A stretch of 64,000 nucleotides of DNA from Aerolutibacter ruishenii (lineage in GTDB: Bacteria > Pseudomonadota > Gammaproteobacteria > Xanthomonadales > Xanthomonadaceae). The stretch spans positions 372,001 through 436,000 of the forward strand of contig NZ_VLKP01000001.1 in the NCBI RefSeq assembly GCF_007830115.1, read 5' to 3'. The position numbers and the translations under genes are program-made. The notes below the pieces were generated by a model. It made no database searches, was not told where the DNA came from, and saw nothing but the letters and a program-made list of their open reading frames with translations. This document shows positions 8,646 through 16,189 of the stretch, one piece after another (position 1 is the stretch's first letter; each line of letters opens with the position of its first letter).

Positions 8646-8692
8646 CCCCTAAAACTGGGATTCCCCGCCAACCCGACCACAAGATGTAGTGG
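8646..8692 (-). promoter_or_regulatory. Two tandem NrdR-like boxes upstream of nrdJ
   Basis: Box 1 at 8677-8692 reads CCACAAGATGTAGTGG, which fits the NrdR core C-w-A-x-A-T-x-T-w-G completely. Box 2 at 8646-8661 reads CCCCTAAAACTGGGAT and is a degenerate match. The starts are exactly 31 bases apart, the three-helical-turn spacing known for NrdR box pairs. NrdR is the ATP/dATP-sensing repressor of ribonucleotide reductase genes; nrdR itself is not in the window. Box 1 lies just downstream of the predicted nrdJ transcription start. Confidence 0.72.
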
Positions 8693-8708
8693 GCCGCGAC
8701 GGCATTCG

Positions 8709-8737
8709 AAACTACCCCCCACCCCGAGGGAAGTCAA
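8709..8737 (-). promoter_or_regulatory. Predicted sigma-70 promoter of nrdJ
   Basis: On the minus strand TTGACT (8732-8737) and TAGTTT (8709-8714) are separated by 17 bases. The -35 matches 5 of 6 positions and the -10 only 3 of 6. The start would fall near 8702, immediately before the NrdR-like boxes, so a bound repressor could block initiation or early elongation. Prediction from sequence only. Confidence 0.5.
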
Positions 8738-8955
8738 CGGCTTTTTCATGTCGGTCGCGTATTGACTTTGCTGTCGCGCAGACGGAGCAGGGGTTGGCGC
8801 GCGAACGGGCATTTTTCCCGGTGCTGGCGCAGGCAGTGCATCGCGTCACGGCCGGCCCCTTCAGCCCCGATTGCAGCATCCGATTCGAAACTGAATGACA
8901 ACCGCTTATTGTGGGCGCATCGCCCATGCCCCCGTCCTCCACCGACGCAACGCCG

Positions 8956-10386
8956 ATGAAGACCTCCACCAAGACGCTGCTCGCCCTGTCCCTCGCCGCC
9001 ACCTTCGGCGGGTTTGCCGCCACCGCCATCCGCGAAGGCCTGCGCACGCCGGCTGAAGCCGAACCGCTTCCAGCCGCCTCGACGCCGATGACCGCCGTCC
9101 TGCCGGCGTCGGTGGGCAACCAGACACTGCCCACGCTGGCGCCGATGCTGGCGCGGGTCACCCCGGCGGTGGTCAGCGTGCACACCAAACAACGCGTTCG
9201 AGTCAGCCCCTTCGGCAGCGATCCGATCTTCCGCCGCATGTTCCCCGAGTTGACCCAGGAGCGGATCAACGAGTCGCTGGGCTCGGGCGTCATCGTGGAT
9301 GCGCAGCGCGGGCTGGTGCTGACCAACCACCACGTGATCGAAGGCGCCGACGCGGTGTCGGTGACGCTGGCCGACGGGCGCACGCTCAAGGCCGACTTCA
9401 TCGGCTCCGACGCCGATACCGACATCGCGGTGATGCGCATTCCCGCCGACAAGCTGCAGGCGCTGCCGCTGGGTGATTCCAATGCGCTGCGCGTGGGTGA
9501 CTTCGTGGTGGCGGTGGGCAATCCGTTCGGCATCGGCCAGACGGTGACCTCGGGCATCGTCTCGGCCATCGGGCGCAGCGGCCTGCGCGGGCTGGGCTTC
9601 CAGAACTTCATCCAGACCGATGCATCCATCAATCCGGGCAACTCCGGCGGCGCGCTGGTCAACCTCAACGGCGAGCTGGTCGGCATCAACACCGCCAGCT
9701 TCAACCCGCGCGGCAGCATGGCGGGCAACATCGGGCTCAGCTTCGCCATCCCCACCAGCCTGGTGCGCAACGTGATGGACCAGCTGGTGGCCACCGGCGA
9801 GGTGCGCCGCGGCACGCTGGGACTGGAGACGCAGGACCTGGATGCACGCCTGGCCGCCGGGCTGGGCGCGGCCGATGCGCGTGGCGCGGTGGTCACCCGG
9901 GTGTTTGGCGGCAGTGCGGCCGCCACCGCTGGCCTGCGCCCCGGCGATGTGATCACCGCGGCCAACGGCGAGCGCGTTGACGGTCACGATGCGCTGCGCA
10001 ATTTCGAGGGCCTGCAGGCGGTGGGCAGCCGCATCACGCTGGACGTGCTGCGCGATGGCAAGCCGGTCAAGCTGACGGCGACGCTGCACGAGCAGCCGCG
10101 CGCGCTGGCGGGCGCCGACCTGGACACGCGCCTGGCCGGCGCCACCTTCGCCGAACTGCCCGAGCGCCTGCGCCAGGCCGGTGAGCGCGGGGTGCTGGTG
10201 GAGGCGGTGGCCCGCGGCAGCCGCGCGGCGCAGAATGGCCTGCAGGCCGGTGACCGGATCGTCGCGGCCAGCACCGGCGAGTTCGAGGATCTGCCGGGCT
10301 TCCGCGCCGGCTTCACACGCGCCCCGGCACAGTTGGTGCTGCGCATCGTGCGAGGCAACCAACGCGGCGACCTGCCGATGCGCTGA
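8956..10386 (+). CDS. degQ: DegQ/DegP-like periplasmic serine endoprotease (Do family)
   Basis: 476 residues from ATG 8956 (an in-frame ATG at 8911 would put 15 polar residues before the signal peptide). It has a signal peptide or signal anchor (residues 1 to about 24). The trypsin-like domain has catalytic His126 (TNHHV), Asp156 (ADTDIAVM) and Ser230 (PGNSGGAL). Two PDZ domains follow, about 280-370 and 385-475, each with a GL.PGD or GLQAGD carboxylate-binding loop. It degrades or refolds damaged envelope proteins. The Q-linker insertion loop is short, closer to DegQ than DegP. The next gene follows after 27 bases and may be co-transcribed. Confidence 0.92.
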   Translation: MKTSTKTLLALSLAATFGGFAATAIREGLRTPAEAEPLPAASTPMTAVLPASVGNQTLPTLAPMLARVTPAVVSVHTKQRVRVSPFGSDPIFRRMFPELTQERINESLGSGVIVDAQRGLVLTNHHVIEGADAVSVTLADGRTLKADFIGSDADTDIAVMRIPADKLQALPLGDSNALRVGDFVVAVGNPFGIGQTVTSGIVSAIGRSGLRGLGFQNFIQTDASINPGNSGGALVNLNGELVGINTASFNPRGSMAGNIGLSFAIPTSLVRNVMDQLVATGEVRRGTLGLETQDLDARLAAGLGAADARGAVVTRVFGGSAAATAGLRPGDVITAANGERVDGHDALRNFEGLQAVGSRITLDVLRDGKPVKLTATLHEQPRALAGADLDTRLAGATFAELPERLRQAGERGVLVEAVARGSRAAQNGLQAGDRIVAASTGEFEDLPGFRAGFTRAPAQLVLRIVRGNQRGDLPMR

Positions 10387-10413
10387 CCCCACACCACGTA
10401 AGGAGCCGTAAGG

Positions 10414-10776
10414 ATGAGCCCGAACGCCACCGATTCGATGAAGTCCAACCTTGGCGAGGCCGGCGGCCAGCTGCGCCAGGCTGCGGCCGATGCCGGCAGC
10501 GCCATCAAGGAGGCCGCCAGCGCGGCCGGCGCCGAACTCAGGGTAGGCAAGGCCAACGTCAAGGCCGACCTGGCCGACAGCGCGCTGGCCGGCATTGCCG
10601 CGGCCGAAGACGCCGGCGGCGCCGCCCGCGAGCAGGTGGACGCCCTGATGGACAAGGGCCGCGACCTGATCGACAGCGCCGCGGAGCTGATCCGCGAGCG
10701 GCCGCTGGCCTCGTTCGGCGTGGCGTTTGCCGCGGGCTGGATCATCGCCAAGCTGGCCCGCAGCGGCGACAAGTAA
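10414..10776 (+). CDS. DUF883 (ElaB/YqjD-like) membrane-anchored protein
   Basis: 120 residues: a long Ala-rich amphipathic helix region (residues 1-85), a glycine-containing C-terminal membrane segment (RPLASFGVAFAAGWIIAKLA, about 93-112) and a basic end. This is the layout of ElaB/YqjD proteins, which in E. coli bind ribosomes and tether them to the inner membrane in stationary phase. An AGGAG site precedes the ATG. It heads a three-gene group (DUF883, holin-like, small membrane protein) resembling E. coli yqjD-yqjE-yqjK. Confidence 0.85.
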   Translation: MSPNATDSMKSNLGEAGGQLRQAAADAGSAIKEAASAAGAELRVGKANVKADLADSALAGIAAAEDAGGAAREQVDALMDKGRDLIDSAAELIRERPLASFGVAFAAGWIIAKLARSGDK

Positions 10777-10779
10777 GCC

Positions 10780-11346
10780 ATGGGTGCCAGCGGGACCGGG
10801 GACGACCGCGCCACACCCAACGATCCTGGCACGGGCCCCGCGCCCGGCTTGGACGATGCGCTGCGCGACATTGGCGACACCGGCAAGGCCACGCTGAAGG
10901 CCTCGGTGGATGCGGCCAAGGCCTTCCGCACGCTGGTGCTGGCGGACATCTCGCTGGCGCGCAGCGCGTTGGGTCGCGCGCTGGCCTTCACCGGCGTGGC
11001 GATCGCCTTCGGCGCGTCGGCGTGGCTGCTGCTGATGGCCGCGCTGATCGTGTTCCTCAGCAACGGGCTTGGCTGGTCGTGGACACTGTCGTTGCTGCTC
11101 ACCGCGTTGCTCAGCCTGGCGATCACCGTGTTTGGCGGCTGGAGCGCGATACGCTATTTCGAACACACCCGCCTGCAGGCCACGCGGCGCCAGCTGGCGC
11201 GGCTGGGCATCGGCGAGCTGGCCGAATTCACCCCCACGCCGGGCTCGCCCGAGTCCACCCGCGAGGCAACCGAAGCCGCGCCGCCGGAGACCCCCGCGGG
11301 CGAGCCGGCGAAGGACAAGCGCGGCGTGGACATCACTCCGCCCTGA
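10780..11346 (+). CDS. Phage-holin-family / YqjE-like inner membrane protein
   Basis: 188 residues with a hydrophilic N terminus (about 50 residues), two adjacent membrane segments (AFTGVAIAFGASAWLLLMAALIVFL and TLSLLLTALLSLAITVFGGW, about residues 67-125) and a Pro/Glu/Ala-rich cytoplasmic tail. This is the holin-superfamily YqjE layout. The name does not imply lysis: the group with DUF883 and a third small protein is chromosomal and linked to envelope stress. It starts 3 bases after the preceding stop. Confidence 0.78.
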   Translation: MGASGTGDDRATPNDPGTGPAPGLDDALRDIGDTGKATLKASVDAAKAFRTLVLADISLARSALGRALAFTGVAIAFGASAWLLLMAALIVFLSNGLGWSWTLSLLLTALLSLAITVFGGWSAIRYFEHTRLQATRRQLARLGIGELAEFTPTPGSPESTREATEAAPPETPAGEPAKDKRGVDITPP

Positions 11347-11355
11347 GGACCCTGC

Positions 11356-11766
11356 ATGGGATTCGAGCAGCTCATCGAAAAGGTGCACCAGGCCGAGGAC
11401 GCGCTGGAGTCGCGCGAGCGGGCAGTGGTGGCGCACGTGCGGCACGTGAAGGCGTCATGGCGGTCGGCGTGGACGCCGGGACGGATCGTGGTGGCGGGGC
11501 TGGCCAGCGGCTTCCTGGTCGGCCGCGCGCGCCCGCTGCGCGCGGCGGGCGATGGCGGGCAGTGGCTGCAGATGATTACGGCGCTGTCTGGCCTGCTGGC
11601 CAGTGGCAGCGCGCAGGTGGCCGCGCAGAGCGCCGACGAAGCGGCGACCGAGGCAAGCCAGGCCGCGGCGGCGGCGGCACCGGAGGCAGCCATCGCCGGC
11701 GCCACACGCGTATCGCCCACATCCGCTTCATCCCCCGGCGCTGACCCTGTTCATCCCGACGCCTGA
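11356..11766 (+). CDS. Hypothetical small membrane protein (YqjK-like position)
   Basis: 136 residues. An N-terminal charged helix (residues 1-35, FEQLIEKVHQAEDALESRER) is followed by one weak hydrophobic segment (IVVAGLASGFLVG, about 45-57), a second around 70-85 (MITALSGLLASG) and an Ala/Ser-rich tail. I do not recognise a named domain. It begins 9 bases after the holin-like gene and likely belongs to the same operon, in the place of E. coli yqjK. Confidence 0.7.
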   Translation: MGFEQLIEKVHQAEDALESRERAVVAHVRHVKASWRSAWTPGRIVVAGLASGFLVGRARPLRAAGDGGQWLQMITALSGLLASGSAQVAAQSADEAATEASQAAAAAAPEAAIAGATRVSPTSASSPGADPVHPDA

Positions 11767-11782
11767 TCGACCGCGGCCCGCC

Positions 11783-12931
11783 ATGCCCAATCCGCCTTCC
11801 TCCGGCACCAACCCTGATGCCCTACCCACGTCCGGGCAGGATGACCAGCGCCCTGCCCCGCCCACCGCTGCGCAAGCCGAACTGCCGGCCCGGCCGCGCT
11901 CCAGCATGGCGGCGATGGTGCTGGCCACGCTCGCCATCGGCTTCACCCTGTGGGCCACGCAGGGGCTGGTGCTGCCGATCCTGCTGGCGATGTTCTTCGC
12001 GCTGGTCGGCAATCCGATCATCCGCGGGCTGCAGCGACTGTACTTTCCCCGGTTTCTTGCCGCACTGGTGGTGTTGATCGGCGGCATCGCCATCACCGTG
12101 CTGCTGGGCAGCCAGCTGGTGGAACCGGTGGGCGACTGGATGCGCGAGGTGCCGCGCGAGATGCGCAGCGTGGCGCCCAAGCTGCAACGCATGGTCAAGC
12201 CCGTGCAGGAAGCCAACAAGGCGGCGGAGAACATCGCCCGCGCCGCCGGCGGCGAGAGCACGTCCAAGCCGGTGCAGGTGGTCAAGACCGAGGCCAACGA
12301 CCCGTACAAGGCGCTGACCACCACGCCGCGCATGGCCGCGTCGGTACTGGCGGTGGTGCTGCTGACGTTCTTCTTCATGGTGTACGGCGAGAACCTGCAG
12401 AAGAAGGCGCTGGCACTGCTGCCCGGCCGCCAGCAGCAGAGGCTGACCGTGGAGATCCTGCAGTCCATCGAACGCGAGATGTCACGCTACGTGCTGACCA
12501 TCAGCGTGATCAATGGCGTGGTCGGCCTAGTGTTTGCCGGCGCGTTGATGCTGCTGGGCGTGCCCATGCCCGAAGCGCTGATGTGGGGCACGATGGCCGC
12601 GCTGCTCAACTTCGCGCCGTACGTGGGGCCGCTGATCGGCATCATCGTGATGCTGCTGATGGGCTTCGTCACCTTCGACGACATCTGGCAGTCGCTGCTG
12701 CCGGCCGGCATCTACCTGCTGCTGCATACGCTGGAAGGCCAGATCATCACCCCCATCGTGCTGGGCAGGCGCATGGCCATCTCGCCGCTGATGCTGATCC
12801 TGGCGCTGATGGTGTTCGGCTGGCTGTGGGGCTTCATCGGCCTGTTGCTGGCGGTGCCATTGCTGGTGTGCGTGAAGCTGGTGCTGGAGCGGGTCGAAGG
12901 CCTGGAGGGCTGGGCACGGTTGCTGGAGTGA
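11783..12931 (+). CDS. AI-2E family (PerM/TqsA-type) transporter
   Basis: 382 residues from ATG 11783; the longer frame upstream overlaps the previous gene and is Arg/Pro-rich nonsense. About eight membrane segments: two or three near the N terminus (residues 40-110), an extracytoplasmic or cytoplasmic loop of about 80 residues, then a C-terminal block with the family motifs NFAPYVGPLIGII and GQIITPIVLGRRM. Members include TqsA (AI-2 exporter), PerM and sodium/proton antiporters, so the substrate cannot be assigned. Confidence 0.87.
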   Translation: MPNPPSSGTNPDALPTSGQDDQRPAPPTAAQAELPARPRSSMAAMVLATLAIGFTLWATQGLVLPILLAMFFALVGNPIIRGLQRLYFPRFLAALVVLIGGIAITVLLGSQLVEPVGDWMREVPREMRSVAPKLQRMVKPVQEANKAAENIARAAGGESTSKPVQVVKTEANDPYKALTTTPRMAASVLAVVLLTFFFMVYGENLQKKALALLPGRQQQRLTVEILQSIEREMSRYVLTISVINGVVGLVFAGALMLLGVPMPEALMWGTMAALLNFAPYVGPLIGIIVMLLMGFVTFDDIWQSLLPAGIYLLLHTLEGQIITPIVLGRRMAISPLMLILALMVFGWLWGFIGLLLAVPLLVCVKLVLERVEGLEGWARLLE

Positions 12932-12996
12932 GCCCCAATCGCCGATTGATGCCGGCCGGCCCGATGGCGGCCGCCGCCGCAGGGTAAAATGGCAGC

Positions 12997-13701
12997 GTGA
13001 GCTTCCCCGTCCACGCCATCACCTTCGATCTCGACGACACGCTGTGGCCCATCGGCCCGGCGATCAACCGCGCCGAGGAGCAACTCGACACGTGGATGAA
13101 GCTGCACGCCCCGCGCAGCTTCGCCTGCTGGCCGCAGTCCAAGCGCCGCAAGCTGCGTGAACAGGTCGACCGCGAACGCCCGCACTTGGCCCACGACATG
13201 ACCGTGCAGCGCCAGTGGATGCTGGAGCGCATGCTGGCCGAGGCCGGCGACGACGTTGCCCTGATGCCCGCTGCCTACGAGGCGTACTTCGCCGGCCGCT
13301 GCGACGTGAAGCACTACGGCGACAGCGTGCCCGCGCTCGACCGCATGGCCGCGCGCGTGCCGCTGGCGGCGGTCAGCAACGGCAACGCCGACCTGGCACG
13401 TATCGGCCTGATGCACCTGTTCCGCTTCCAGCTGGGCGCACGCGAGCACGGCAAGGCCAAGCCGTCGCCGTGCATCTTCCACGCCGCCTGCGCGCAGTTG
13501 GATGTCGCGCCGATGCACGTGCTGCACGTGGGCGACGACCCTGACGCCGACGTGGTCGGCGCCCATCGCGCCGGCCTGCGCACCTGCTGGATCAACCGCG
13601 AGTCGCGCCGCTGGACGCGCCGCGACGTGCAACCTGACCTGCAATTCACCAACCTTGCCGCGCTGGCCGACTGGCTGGACGCGACGCACCCCACGAGTTG
13701 A
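12997..13701 (+). CDS. HAD-superfamily phosphatase, YigB-like
   Basis: 234 residues starting at GTG 12997; the nearby ATG at 12989 is out of frame and hits a stop after three codons. HAD motifs: nucleophile Asp11 and Asp13 in FDLDDTLW; motif II Ser in AAVSNGNAD; motif III Lys in GKAKPSP; motif IV in GDDPDADVVGAH. The N-terminal cap is helical (type C1). E. coli YigB dephosphorylates a riboflavin pathway intermediate and FMN; that substrate is only inferred here. The M17 peptidase gene follows 4 bases after its stop. Confidence 0.85.
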   Translation: MSFPVHAITFDLDDTLWPIGPAINRAEEQLDTWMKLHAPRSFACWPQSKRRKLREQVDRERPHLAHDMTVQRQWMLERMLAEAGDDVALMPAAYEAYFAGRCDVKHYGDSVPALDRMAARVPLAAVSNGNADLARIGLMHLFRFQLGAREHGKAKPSPCIFHAACAQLDVAPMHVLHVGDDPDADVVGAHRAGLRTCWINRESRRWTRRDVQPDLQFTNLAALADWLDATHPTS

Positions 13702-13705
13702 CCCC

Positions 13706-15076
13706 ATGACCCTGCCCACCGGCTTCACCGACGTTTCCGCCTCCGCCCTGCCGCTGCACGTGGTAAGCCGCACCGACTTCGCCGCCTGGCGCGATGCGCA
13801 GCCCGCGCACGTGGCCGCGTGGACGCAGGCACAGGGCTTTGACGGCAGCGCCGGCACCGCGCTGACCCTGCCCGGCGCCGACGGCGCACTGGCCGCCGCG
13901 GTGATCGGCGTCGGCGACGCGCTGGACCCCTACGCCTACGGTCACGCACCGGCCGCGCTGCCGGTGCGCGCGTGGGCGCTGACCACCGCGCTGGTGCCCG
14001 AGCAGCGGGCCGCGCTGCAGCTGGGCTGGGGCCTGGGCAGCTACCGCTTCAGCCGCTACAAGCAGCCGCTGCGCCAGCCCGCGCAGCTGGTGCTGGACGG
14101 CGACACCGCCGAACTGGGCGACGTGCTCGCCGCGTGCCTCCGCGTGCGCGACCTGGTCAACACCCCCACCGAGCACATGGGCCCCGACCAGCTGGAGCAG
14201 GTGGCCTGCGAGATCGCCGAGCGCCACGGCGCGAAGATCGAAGTCATCAGCGGAGATGACCTGCTGGCGAAGAACTTCCCCGCGATCCACGCCGTCGGCC
14301 GCGCCAGCCACCGCGCGCCGCGCCTGGTCGCGCTGACCTGGGGCGAGGCTTCGCACCCGCACGTCACCATCGTCGGCAAGGGCGTGTGCTTCGACACCGG
14401 CGGCCTGGATCTCAAGCCGGCCGACGGCATGCGCAACATGAAGAAAGACATGGGCGGCGCCGCGCACGCCATCGCGCTGGCCGAACTGGTGATGGCGCGC
14501 AAGCTGCCGCTGCGCATGACCCTGCTGGTGCCCGCCGTCGAGAATGCCGTCGGCCCCAACAGCTACCGCCCGGGCGAAGTGATCGCCACGCGGGCCGGCG
14601 TCAGCGTGGAGATCGACAACACCGATGCCGAAGGCCGCGTGGTGCTGTGCGATGCGCTGACCTACGCCGGCGAGCAGAAGCCGGCGCTGCTGCTCGACTT
14701 CGCCACCCTGACCGGCGCGGCGCGCATTGCGCTGGGCCCGGACTTGCCGGCGCTGTACAGCAACGACGACGCACTGGCGCAGCAGTGGCTGGATGCCGGA
14801 GTGCAACTGCGCGACCCGCTGTGGCGCATGCCGCTGTGGCGCCCGTACTGGCGCTACCTCAGCAGCGGCATCGCCGACATCGCCAACGGCGGCCCGTCGA
14901 AGATGGCCGGCAGCGTCACCGCCGCGCTGTACCTGGAGCGCTTCGTGCCCGCCGGGCAGAAGTGGGCGCACCTGGACGTGTACAGCTGGAACGATGCCGA
15001 CCGCCCCGGGCGCCCGGCCGGTGGCGAGGCGCAGGGGCTGCGCGCGGCGTATGCGCTGTTGAAGGCGCAGGCCTGA
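13706..15076 (+). CDS. M17 leucyl aminopeptidase family protein
   Basis: 456 residues from ATG 13706. The C-terminal catalytic domain has the two-metal ligands and catalytic residues of M17: GKGVCFDTGGLDLKP (Lys225, Asp230, Lys237), MKKDMGG (Asp248) and the signature NTDAEGR (Asp307, Glu309, Arg311). The N-terminal domain is short and PepB-like. It releases N-terminal amino acids from peptides in the cytoplasm. No signal peptide. Confidence 0.92.
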   Translation: MTLPTGFTDVSASALPLHVVSRTDFAAWRDAQPAHVAAWTQAQGFDGSAGTALTLPGADGALAAAVIGVGDALDPYAYGHAPAALPVRAWALTTALVPEQRAALQLGWGLGSYRFSRYKQPLRQPAQLVLDGDTAELGDVLAACLRVRDLVNTPTEHMGPDQLEQVACEIAERHGAKIEVISGDDLLAKNFPAIHAVGRASHRAPRLVALTWGEASHPHVTIVGKGVCFDTGGLDLKPADGMRNMKKDMGGAAHAIALAELVMARKLPLRMTLLVPAVENAVGPNSYRPGEVIATRAGVSVEIDNTDAEGRVVLCDALTYAGEQKPALLLDFATLTGAARIALGPDLPALYSNDDALAQQWLDAGVQLRDPLWRMPLWRPYWRYLSSGIADIANGGPSKMAGSVTAALYLERFVPAGQKWAHLDVYSWNDADRPGRPAGGEAQGLRAAYALLKAQA

Positions 15077-15161
15077 AGCACCCGCGCCGCTGAGCGGCAG
15101 CCCATGGATGACTTCGGGTGACTCCCGTGCGGCCACAGGGCAGTGGTCGTCACGGTACAGG

Positions 15162-15190
15162 TTGACAACTCTGTATTTCAGAGTACTTTA
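15162..15190 (+). promoter_or_regulatory. Promoter with palindromic operator filling its spacer
   Basis: A perfect TTGACA (15162-15167) is followed by the inverted repeat ACTCTG-TATTT-CAGAGT, which occupies exactly the 17-base spacer (15168-15184), and by a weak -10 (TACTTT at 15184 or ACTTTA at 15185). It is placed 37 bases upstream of the membrane protein/regulator pair. A winged-helix dimer bound to the palindrome would block the promoter; the regulator encoded at 15799 is the natural candidate. Sequence prediction. Confidence 0.72.
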
Positions 15191-15226
15191 CATTACGTCA
15201 ACCGACCCATTCGCAAGGAGCCCGCC

Positions 15227-15802
15227 ATGCCCCACGCCGACCGCCTGCAGCAGGACCTGGACTACCTTTCCCGCACCGTGCGCCACCGCGAGCGCCCGGT
15301 CGGCACCCCTGCGATCTACTTTCTCTGGGCGCTGATCGTGCTGGTCGGGTTCGCCCTGCCCGACCTCGCCCCACGGGTCGCCGGTGCCTACTGGTGCGTC
15401 GTCGGCATCGGCGGCGGCCTGCTCAGCTGGTGGCTGGGCGCGCGCGACGCGCGCGTCACCGGCGTCAGCGATCCGGAACTGGGCAAGCGCTACGGCTACC
15501 ACTGGCTGATCGGCGGCATCGGCTTCCTGCTTGCTGCGCTGCCGGTGGCACTGGGGCGCGCGCCGATCGAATCCGCGGTGGGCACGTTCATGCTCGTAGC
15601 CGGCCTCAGTTACGCGTTCGCCGGGCTGCATCTCAATCGCCCGATCCTCTGGAGCGGACTGCTGATGCTGGCCGCCTACGGGGTGATGGTGGTGGCCCAG
15701 CCGCCGTATGCCTGGACGTTCACCGGCATCGCGATTGCCGCCTCCCTGTTGTGGGCTGGCCTGTCCGCGCAGCGTCAGCGCAGGGCCGGGGCACTGCAGT
15801 GA
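15227..15802 (+). CDS. Hypothetical multi-pass membrane protein
   Basis: 191 residues from ATG 15227, preceded by AAGGAG. The N terminus is soluble and charged (MPHADRLQQDLDYLSRTVRH). It is followed by about five or six hydrophobic segments arranged in pairs, and a basic C-terminal end. I know such proteins as unnamed partners of small winged-helix regulators in Xanthomonadaceae; no enzymatic motif is visible. Its stop overlaps the regulator's GTG start by 4 bases, so the two are translationally coupled. Confidence 0.78.
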   Translation: MPHADRLQQDLDYLSRTVRHRERPVGTPAIYFLWALIVLVGFALPDLAPRVAGAYWCVVGIGGGLLSWWLGARDARVTGVSDPELGKRYGYHWLIGGIGFLLAALPVALGRAPIESAVGTFMLVAGLSYAFAGLHLNRPILWSGLLMLAAYGVMVVAQPPYAWTFTGIAIAASLLWAGLSAQRQRRAGALQ

Positions 15803-16110
15803 AGGCGCTGGAAGGCCTGGACGCCGCACTGGAACACCGGGTGCGGCTGGCCATCGCCGTGCTGCTGGCGCGCCATGGCGAGATCAGCTTCGCCCGCTTC
15901 AAGCAGCAACTGGAGCTCACCGACGGCAACCTCGGCGCGCAGCTGCGCAAGCTGGAGGACGTGGGCTACCTGGCGCTGCGTCGCGACTTCGCCGACCGCA
16001 AGCCGGTGACCTGGTACTCGCTGACCGACGCCGGCCGCGCCGCGCTGGAGCGCCACCTGCAGGCGCTGCAGCACGTCATCGCCCAGGCGACCGGCACGCC
16101 GATGGCATGA
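15799..16110 (+). CDS. Winged-helix transcriptional regulator (HTH_34/MarR-like)
   Basis: 103 residues, starting at GTG 15799 inside a GTGA overlap with the membrane protein. One compact winged helix: VRLAIAVLLARHGEISFARFKQQLELTDGNLGAQLRKLEDVGYL and the wing RRDFADRKPVTWYSLTDAGRAAL. This is the pattern of the small 'transcriptional regulator' family that controls its own operon. It probably binds the palindrome at 15168-15184. The efflux operon starts 79 bases downstream and could share control. Confidence 0.88.
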   Translation: MKALEGLDAALEHRVRLAIAVLLARHGEISFARFKQQLELTDGNLGAQLRKLEDVGYLALRRDFADRKPVTWYSLTDAGRAALERHLQALQHVIAQATGTPMA

Positions 16111-16189
16111 CGCCCTCGCAGCCGCGACGGCAAAGGACTGACTTCCGGCAGGATGGCGACGCCACGCGATCACCGTCACACTGCGCACC

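Larger units (their letters stand above)
8442..8955. other. Divergent intergenic region between nrdJ and degQ
   Basis: A 514-base stretch without a credible gene. The nrdJ side contains a probable promoter and two NrdR-like boxes (listed separately), implying a leader of roughly 260 bases. That leader includes a stem GTTGTGG...CCACAA near 8464-8488 shortly before the nrdJ ATG. I looked for, and did not find, the B12-box consensus of cobalamin riboswitches. The degQ-side promoter is not obvious; TGACAA at 8896-8901 is a weak -35 candidate. Confidence 0.6.

Noticed and set aside
8442-8702. Cobalamin riboswitch upstream of nrdJ
   Set aside because: The conserved B12-box and core segments could not be found on the minus strand.
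6279-8765. 828-codon plus-strand frame opposite nrdJ
   Set aside because: Antisense shadow of a conserved gene in GC-rich DNA; no recognisable protein family.
10780-11346. Possible prophage lysis gene because of the holin-family hit
   Set aside because: No endolysin, terminase or structural phage genes nearby; the DUF883/YqjE-like context is chromosomal.
8746-11445. 899-codon minus-strand frame opposite degQ and the small membrane genes
   Set aside because: It spans several real plus-strand genes, is Arg/Ala/Gln-rich with no domain, and is explained by third-position GC.
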